From Cyclina sinensis (taxonomy: Eukaryota > Mollusca > Bivalvia > Venerida > Veneridae), in assembly GCA_012932295.1 (NCBI GenBank), contig JAAONU010000006.1, forward strand, positions 31,398,882 through 31,462,881: 64,000 nt of DNA. Reading direction: 5' to 3'. The notes under the pieces are model-generated. The model searched no databases, was not told the origin of the DNA, and saw only the letters and a list, made by a program, of their open reading frames with translations. Shown in pieces: positions 57,823-64,000 of this stretch (position 1 is the first letter of the stretch; the number at the start of each line of letters is the position of its first letter). Position numbers and translations under genes: made by a program.

Positions 57823-58018
57823 TATCTACAGATCTGCAGGAAACGCCAACAGTTTCTCTTACTTGGTACATCAGCTAAATGCAAATTAGCAAAAGTAACG
57901 CATCTTGTCATGAGACCTTTTACAAACATAACAAGTTTCCAATGTCTGTTATAAATTTAGATGCCTTCTAGAAGAAAAGTTGTAACACATACATTAATCC
58001 TGTCATTTTAGTATTTTT
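57823..58018. repeat. ~200-bp direct repeat, first copy (second at 59153-59358)
   Basis: Both copies run from ctacagatctgcaggaaacg through ggtacatcagctaaatgcaa to cattaatcctgtcatttt. They are about 95% alike, apart from a 15-20-bp stretch present only in the second copy. They flank ~1.13 kb of inserted sequence. Confidence 0.85.
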
Positions 58019-58417
58019 AAACCTGTCGCATCAGCGACAAGGTTTAATGTTATAACTTGCTAGTTGAAAAATTTTGTCCCACCTCATCCTGAATTGTCTC
58101 AATGCAAACAGGATGAAGCCGAGCTTCAGGGATGATTATTCCCTTGGAACCTTACAATAACCAGTCATGGAGAATAAATTCTTTTCCCAGTAGTACACAT
58201 TGCAAGCATCTTAGGCATGCAGAGCAGAGCGGCCAAAGGAGAGAACTAGAACATTATGTTTTTTAAGTCTATTTAGATTACTCACCCTTAGGGAATATTG
58301 CTAAAAATTGTTGACCGGGTGATATTCATTTCCAGGAAGATACATGTAGATCAAAATAACACCGTGTGACTTCACATTAGGCTATATAGTAAAAAGTTTA
58401 CGTGAGGTATAATAAAA
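58019..58417 (+). mobile_element. GCGACA-hairpin Helentron-like 5' segment
   Basis: aaacctGTCGCatcaGCGACaaggttt starts at 58019 and is followed by sequence related to that at 20503-20680 (ataacttgctagttgaaaaattttgtcc). No 3' terminus is clear. The next element begins at 58418. Confidence 0.5.
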
Positions 58418-59073
58418 CCCTTTATTTCATGCTTTCCAGTGTTTTATTGTAAAATATCAGATGATTATATTCTGATAAACTACTAGTGAAATTTACAAAA
58501 TATAATTTTCACTGTGCCGGACTACTTTTATCCCCTCACTGCACCAAAATTACAAAGAAACACAGTTCGACCGGCATATAAACGTATCCGCATGATAGAA
58601 TCAGATTACAGTGATTGAATTTTTAATAAAACACTTAATTAAATCCAGATGAATATGAAAACACCTTTTATTTTGTTCAGTTATCGTTTAAAGAGCTTAA
58701 TGGACCAGAACGCGATTTTACTGTTTAAGAAACTGTAAACAATATGGCGGACGTTTCAATTTTGCGTCATGTTCTGACGCGGAGGAATATATTTCATTGA
58801 TGTATTTGCAGTTTCTGTAATATTTCGATAGATTGAATAAGTATTAAAAATGTTTTGTTAAAATGTTATTTTTTTGCTTATGAGTGAAGAAATAAACACT
58901 GAAAGCCCAGATTTTCATTATTTTTTATCGAATTTCTTGGAACTACTTTGAATAGTGTCTCGCAAGTGCAGACATAGTAAATATTTGGGTGCATCACATG
59001 TGGATAAGATGTTCATGTTATCACTGTTTTACCTTTTTTCGGAAATAACACTGAAAAGCATGAAATAAATAGA
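58418..59073. mobile_element. ~656-bp TIR element (MITE-like)
   Basis: The left end ctttatttcatgctttccagtgttttatt faces the right end aaataacactgaaaagcatgaaataaa, an inverted repeat of ~28 bp with few mismatches. The interior is AT-rich and has no transposase frame. A ~70-bp hairpin ending aaatatcctc (59077-59146) is directly attached. It shares its tip with the element at 54428. Confidence 0.65.
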
Positions 59074-59152
59074 ATATTTGATTTTTTTTAGTGTGTGATC
59101 GAAATTTATTTCACGAGTAAGACACTGGAAAAATCAAATATCCTCTATATAT

Positions 59153-59358
59153 CTACAGATCTGCAGGAAACGCCAACAGTTTCTCTTACTTGGTACATCA
59201 GCTAAATGCAAATTAGCAAAAGTAAAGTAGGTTGTCATGAGACCTTTGGCAGATTGAATTTTTACAAACATAACAAATTTCCATTGTCTGTTATAAATTT
59301 AGATGCCTAATAGAAGAAAAGTTGTAACACATTCATTAATCCTGTCATTTTTGTATTT
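59153..59358. repeat. ~200-bp direct repeat, second copy
   Basis: Matches 57823-58018; see that entry. The sequence outside differs, so this is not a longer tandem duplication. Confidence 0.85.
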
Positions 59359-59473
59359 TTCTTTTTATCTTTGTGAAACTGGATATTTAATAGAACCATG
59401 TGCCAAATAGACTCTGAGGATGGTTTGAAACCTCTCTAATAATTTCTGCAAAAGTGTGTTATTGCAAACATTT

Positions 59474-60349
59474 TTATGCCTCCCACAAAGTGGGGAGCAT
59501 ATAGCGTTGCACTTGTCCGTCTGTCCGTACGTCTGTCCGTCCGTCCGTACGTCTGTCCATACCTCCTGAAATCTTGTGAACGCAACTCCTCTTAAACCGG
59601 ATGGCAGATTTTGCTTAAACTTCCAGGGATGAACAACCTTAATGTGTAGATGGCAGTAAAGGAAGGAATTTTCGCTGCGACCAAATTTAACAGAATTATG
59701 GCCCTTTGTTGATTTTTTCACTATATACTATGTAGAAATTTTGTGAACGCAACTCCTCTTAAACTGGATGGCAGATTTTGCTTAAACTTCCAGGGATGAA
59801 CAACCTTAATGTGTAGATGGTAGTAAAGGAAGGAATTTTTGCTGTGACCAAATTTAACAGAATTATGGCCCTTTGTTGATTTTTTCACTATATACTATGT
59901 AGAAATTTTGTGAACGCAACTCCTCTTAAACCGGATGGCAGATTTTGCTTTAACTTCCAGGGATGAACAACCTTAATGTTCTAACACACTTAAGTGGATC
60001 TACTATTGATCTTGTCTATGTAAAAGATGAGTTGTCACAGCCAAAAGTAACTGTATGCCCAACATATTTCTCTGATCACAGCATTGTGTTCCTGCAGTTT
60101 TAGGAGACCATACATGTGTTTCAAAATTCAGTTTTATTCAGACACATATATTGTATTCCATCTGTAAAGAGACCAAATATGATGCCTCAAGAGTTAGGTG
60201 ACTTTTTTATCATTAATACATGAATTGAGGAAATTTCAACTGAAATGCTATGATAAGAACAGAATTTTGTAGACATGAAATGAAGCTGCTCTTGTTTACG
60301 AGCACATCTGCACAGTGGGGGCATCCGTGTCCTTTGGACACAGTTCTAG
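59474..60349 (+). mobile_element. Helentron-like element linking ATGCC ends, array and endonuclease C-terminus
   Basis: The 5' hairpin is ATGCCTCCCacaaagtGGGGAGCATATAG with (GTCC/GTAC)n at 59513-59560. Three nearly identical ~168-bp monomers follow (from about 59573, 59741 and 59909). The last breaks into an endonuclease tail (59979-60103). The 3' end is GGGGGCATcc (inverted 5' end), then GTGTCC-ttt-GGACAC and agttCTAG next to T. The copy at 47-1638 has the same order. Confidence 0.78.
59979..60103 (+). pseudogene. Helentron EEP endonuclease C-terminal fragment
   Basis: The open frame reads LTHLSGSTIDLVYVKDELSQ, then VCPTYFSDHSIVFLQF and TAG (60101-60103). It aligns with STLDLVYIQN...YFSDHSIVALQF of the copy at 642-1176. 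The SDH motif is followed by a stop at nearly the same place in both, so the domain was the C-terminus of its protein. Only the last ~40 residues remain. Confidence 0.75.
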
Positions 60350-60515
60350 TTAATCTGAGTATTCCTGAATGCATTTGAGATGTTTTATGATAGGCATTCC
60401 ACTGAAGAGATCATTAGTATTATGTGGATGTTCCTGGCTTGCTGGGCAACAGATTAGGTTTAAATGCATTCTTTCTTAAATAGATTATTTAAGTTTGACG
60501 GGTTCTCTTATTTTT
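60350..60515. other. Unique sequence between elements
   Basis: No feature seen. Confidence 0.3.
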
Positions 60516-60850
60516 AGCTCACCTTAAAATTGCTCAAACAGTTCCACTCCATTGCACAAAAATGCCACTAGAGCTAAAAATAGATTTTCTTCAATAAAAT
60601 CTCCTCCAAAACCATTCAGCCATTTTTGTGTCGCCTGCTACAAAGTAGCCGCCACATATAGGGATCACTTCTCTGTCTCTCTATCTGTCTGTCTGTCCAT
60701 CCGTCACAAAACTTGTGGGGACTACTCCTCATAATGTACAGGTTTCATCCAAACTTTACAGAAATGATCAGTACCAAGTCTAGTTGTGCATATCCTCGGC
60801 ATTTTCCAGTTCATTAATTTTTGTAAGAGTTATGGCCCTTTAATGATTTT
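60516..60850 (+). mobile_element. Truncated Helentron-like 5' ends, two families in tandem
   Basis: agctcaccttaaaattgctcaaa (60516) is a GCTCACC-family start with little body. At 60624, GTGTCGCCTGCTACaaaGTAGCCGCCACATA begins a second hairpin type, with (GTCT)n at 60670-60705. The latter's single monomer ends 'gagttatggccctttaatga'. Confidence 0.5.
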
Positions 60851-60852
60851 TG

Positions 60853-62437
60853 TCGAGCACGCTTGCGGTTAGCTCCACTTAGTGGCCACTTTTGGCGTAT
60901 AATTTTGGTGTATGTGCGTATGTGCATCCATCCAGATTTGTCCGGTCTATATCTTGCTCATTCTTTGAAGGATTAAAGAATAATTTGGTACAAATGTTCA
61001 CCATGATGGGGTGATGTGTCGCACACAAAACCCAGGTCTGCCGCTCAAAGGTCAAGGAAACTCTGGGGGTCAGTGCAAAACCCGTGTCCGGAGCGTAACT
61101 TCTACATGCATGGAGGGATTTTAATGTAACTCGTGACAAATATTCTCCATAGTGAGGCGGAATGTCTTGCAAAAAATTCAGGAATCTGTGGCAAAGGTCA
61201 CGGTCACACTTATGGGTCGAAGTCAAATAAAATAATACATTCATTTGCGAGTATAACTTCTATATACATGGATGGATTTTAATATAATTTAGCATAAATG
61301 TTCTCCATGTTGAGTTGAGGTGTCTCATGCAAAATGAAGGTCAAGGTCACAAGTGGTCAAAGGTCAAATAAAAATATTAAAATTTGTTTGTTGGCGCTGT
61401 ATCTTGCTTCTGCTTTGAAGTATTATGCTTAGTGGTCAGAGGATTTGAAAAATTCAGGTGTCTGTGGCAAAGGTCAAGGTCACATTTAGGGGTCAAAGGT
61501 CAAAATATCAAAATAAAATCATTTGCAGGTATAACTTCTATATACATGGACGGATTTTAATATAACTTAGCACAAATGTTTTCCATGTTGAGTTGAGTTG
61601 TCTCACGTAAATTAAAGTCAAGGTAAAGGTCACAAGAGGTAAAAGGTTAAATAAAAATATTAAAATTTGTTTGTTGGTGTTGTATCTTGCTTATGTTTTG
61701 AAGTATTATGCTTAGTGGTCAGAGGATTTGAAAAATTCAGGTGTCTGTGGCAAAGGTCAAGGTCACATTTAGGGGTCAAAGGTCAAATAACAAAATAAAA
61801 TCATTTGTGAGTATAACTTCTATATACATGGATGGATTTTATATAACTTAGCACAAATATTTTTCCGTGTTGAGTTGAGTTGTTTCACGCAAAATGAAGG
61901 TCAAGGTAAAGGTCACAAGAGGTAAAAGGGCAAATAAAAATATTAAAATTTGTTTGTTGGTGTTGTATCTTGCTTATGTTTTGAAGTATTATGCTTAGTG
62001 GTCATATGATTTCGAAATTGTTGATCCCGCTTGTGGTGAGGTCGACTTAGTCGCTGCTTTTCACTTTTGGCGCTTTATTTGCATCCGTCAGTCTGTGCAT
62101 CCGTCTAGATTTGTCCGGTCTATATCTTGCTCATTTTTTGAAGGATTACAAAATATTTTGATACAAATATTCACCATGATGGGGTGGTGTGTCACACGCA
62201 AAACCCAGGTTGGCCACTCAAAGGTCAAGGTCCCAATTGGAGGGTCAGCTCAAAATCCGTGTCCGGAGTGTAACTTCTACAATGTCACTGCAATGTCAAG
62301 ATTTTGCCTTGGGTATAAAGAGGATGTGTTGCGCACATCTTACCTATGTATACATCTTTTCCCTTGATATGAAGCTTATAGGTTCAGATTTGAATTAAGA
62401 TGAGTGGGCTCGACATTTTGCCCTTGGGCATGTCTTG
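60853..62437 (+). mobile_element. Helentron-like element, GTCGAGC family, ~310-bp monomers
   Basis: The 5' region is gtcgagcacgcttgcggttagctcc, followed by gcatccatccagatttgtccgg. Large repeated units (about 61230, 61510 and 61790) contain 'gagtataacttctatatacatgg' and 'aaattcaggtgtctgtggcaaagg'. A second internal 5'-like start lies at 62030-62110. The 3' end is GGGCTCGACattttGCCCttGGGCatgtCTTG next to TT. Confidence 0.65.
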
Positions 62438-62561
62438 TTATTTTTAAAGTTTGTCTGGACTACTTCTCTTATACTACTAATGCAATCTGAGTGAAATGTT
62501 ACAGGAATGATTGGTATCTCAAATGTTTGGGCATATTTAACGTGTTTTTCGGTTGAATGAT

Positions 62562-62740
62562 TTTTATGCTTCCAGACGGGAGAGCATGTAGTCACCACTT
62601 TGTCCGTCCGTCCTCCGTATTTTCTTGTCCGGGACATATATCTGAATTACAACAAATATGAACAAGAAACTGTTTAGGTAGTTAGATCTTATTGAGTAGA
62701 AGTGCAGTGCAGAACAATAACTCTGCATTGCCTAATTTTA
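62562..62740 (+). mobile_element. Truncated Helentron-like 5' end (ATGCTTCC family)
   Basis: tatgcttccagacgggagagcatgtag is followed by gtccgtccgtcctccg, then about one monomer of the type at 48519. It is cut by the next element at 62741. Confidence 0.5.
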
Positions 62741-64000
62741 AACCAGGTTTTCCGAAGGAAAAACTGGTTATTAGATTGAGGTATGTCGGCGGGCCTGCGG
62801 GCGTAAACAATTTCTTCTGTGCGCAGCTCCTCCTACATTCCTACATTTCTCAAGGGATTTTGACCAAACTTTCACAGAAGTTTGTCATCAAGTGCCCTGG
62901 TGCATATTGTCCGGGTTTTGTGATTTGTTAATTTTTCACCTAATTATGGCCCTTTGTTTTTTTCTTAATATGGAATGTATAGTGAACAATTTCATCTATG
63001 CGCAACTCCTCCTACATTTCTCAAGGGATTTTGACCAAACTTTCACTGAAGCTTTGTCATCAAGTGCCTTGGCGCTGTGGCGCATGTTGTCTGGGTTTTG
63101 TGATTTGATAATTTTTCACCTTATAATGGCCCTTTGTTTTTTTTCCTTATGTGGAATATATAGTGAACAATTTCGTCTGTGCACAACTCCTCCTTCATTT
63201 CTCAAGGGATTTTGATGAAACTTTCACAGAAGCTTTGTCATCAAGTGCCCTGGTGCATGTTGTTGAGGTTTTGTGATTCGATAATTTTTCACCTAATTAT
63301 GGCCCTTTGTTTTTTTCCTAATATGGAATATATAGTGAACAATTTCATCTATGCGCAACTCCTCCTAATTTTCTCAAAGGATTTTGACGAAACTTTCACA
63401 GAAGCTTTGTCATCAAGTGCCCTGGTGCATATTGTTGAGGTTTTGTGATTCGATTATGCGGGTGTGGTGTCTCAAGGTCAAGGTCACACTTGGAGGTTAA
63501 ATGTCAAATGCGACAAAATTGTGTCCGCTCTGTATCTTCAAAAGCCTTTGAAGGATTTTTATGAAACTTGGGTCAGATGTTCACCTTATCAAGGTGACGT
63601 GCAGAACTCACTTTGCGGGTGTGGTGTCTCAAGGTCAAGGTCACACTTGGAGGTTTAATGTCAAATGCCACAAAATCGTGTCCGCTCTGTATCTTCAAAA
63701 GCTCTTGAAGGATTTTTATGAAACTTGGGTCAGATGTTCACCTCATCTGGGGAGATATATTGTTTTTCCCCGGTTGTCTGTCTGTCCGTCCGTCTGTCCG
63801 TCACAAAATCGTGTCCGCTCTGTATCTACCAAAGCCCTTGAAGGATTTTTATGAAACTTGGGTCAGATGTTCACTTCATCAAGGTGACATGCAGAACCCA
63901 CTTTGCGGGTGTGGTGTCTCAAGGTCAAGGTCACACTTGGAGGTTAAATGTCAAATGCCTTTACCTTATTATGGCCCTTTGTTTTTTTCCATATATGCAT
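62741..64000 (+). mobile_element. Helentron-like element (AACCAGGTTTTCC hairpin), runs off the window
   Basis: The 5' hairpin is AACCAGgTTTTCC-gaa-GGAAAAaCTGGTT. Four ~180-bp monomers ('gcgcaactcctcctacatttctc') run at 62807-63450. The array then switches at about 63455 to ~158-bp monomers ('gcgggtgtggtgtctcaagg'), with a (GTCT/GTCC)n block at 63775-63802 in the middle. No 3' end is inside the window. The many small open frames are monomer shadows. Confidence 0.65.

Larger units (their letters stand above)
57779..59473. other. Intron after the TM1 exon; no PLAT exon found
   Basis: I looked for the PLAT-domain exon expected after WARQKDKADTEQ and saw none here or in the repeats to 64000. The downstream part of the gene is probably beyond the window. 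Confidence 0.5.

Overview
The window looks like one stretch of an animal nuclear genome, most likely a bivalve mollusc. The evidence is a long, intron-split plus-strand gene of the polycystin-1 family, AT-rich introns, and introns packed with repeats. Those repeats start with short GC-rich hairpins followed by (GTCC)n-type microsatellites, and end with a hairpin plus CTTG or CTAG next to T. That matches the Helentron-like (DINE/'pearl'-type) elements I know from bivalves. The species assignment is inference.

The gene: sixteen plus-strand exons can be chained from 9271 to 57778, and every splice junction is phase-consistent. In order they encode a REJ (receptor for egg jelly) region (9271-27754), a helical linker with features of a GAIN domain (28312-52462), a GAIN core (52940-57236), a GPS autoproteolysis motif with HL/T (57551-57604) and a first membrane helix followed by WARQKDKAD (to 57778). 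Neither the gene's 5' end nor its PLAT domain and remaining membrane segments are visible, so both ends lie outside the window or were missed. The GAIN region carries three tandem eight-cysteine repeats (56522-56951). The second repeat lies in another frame, one base off, so the sequence as given would stop at 56690-56692, before the GPS.

The introns: 1-9270 is almost all Helentron-like repeats. 9340-10300 holds a duplicated promoter-like module and a cysteine-protease (OTU-like) remnant. 10300-17060 is mostly unique intron with a split ~32-bp minisatellite. 17200-29450 contains the REJ exons between large elements, with one nested TA-flanked element (23381-24270). The 11.6-kb intron 29575-41168 holds a 31-bp minisatellite broken into three pieces by a 6.2-kb Helentron-like element (with a 3.85-kb long-inverted-repeat transposon nested inside it) and a 3.2-kb element. 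41270-52357 has a near-complete but broken mariner (42809-44106), an inverted-repeat element with a tRNA-like core, and more nested Helentron-like copies. 57780-64000 is intron or 3' repeat sequence, with a second Helentron copy that keeps the end of an endonuclease reading frame.

How it fits together: two copies (47-1638 and 59474-60349) join the non-autonomous ends to the C-terminus of an endonuclease-exonuclease-phosphatase domain. This supports the view that the many hairpin-bounded, satellite-bearing repeats here are Helentron derivatives. The main biological content is a polycystin-1-like receptor gene whose introns have expanded through repeated, nested Helentron insertion.
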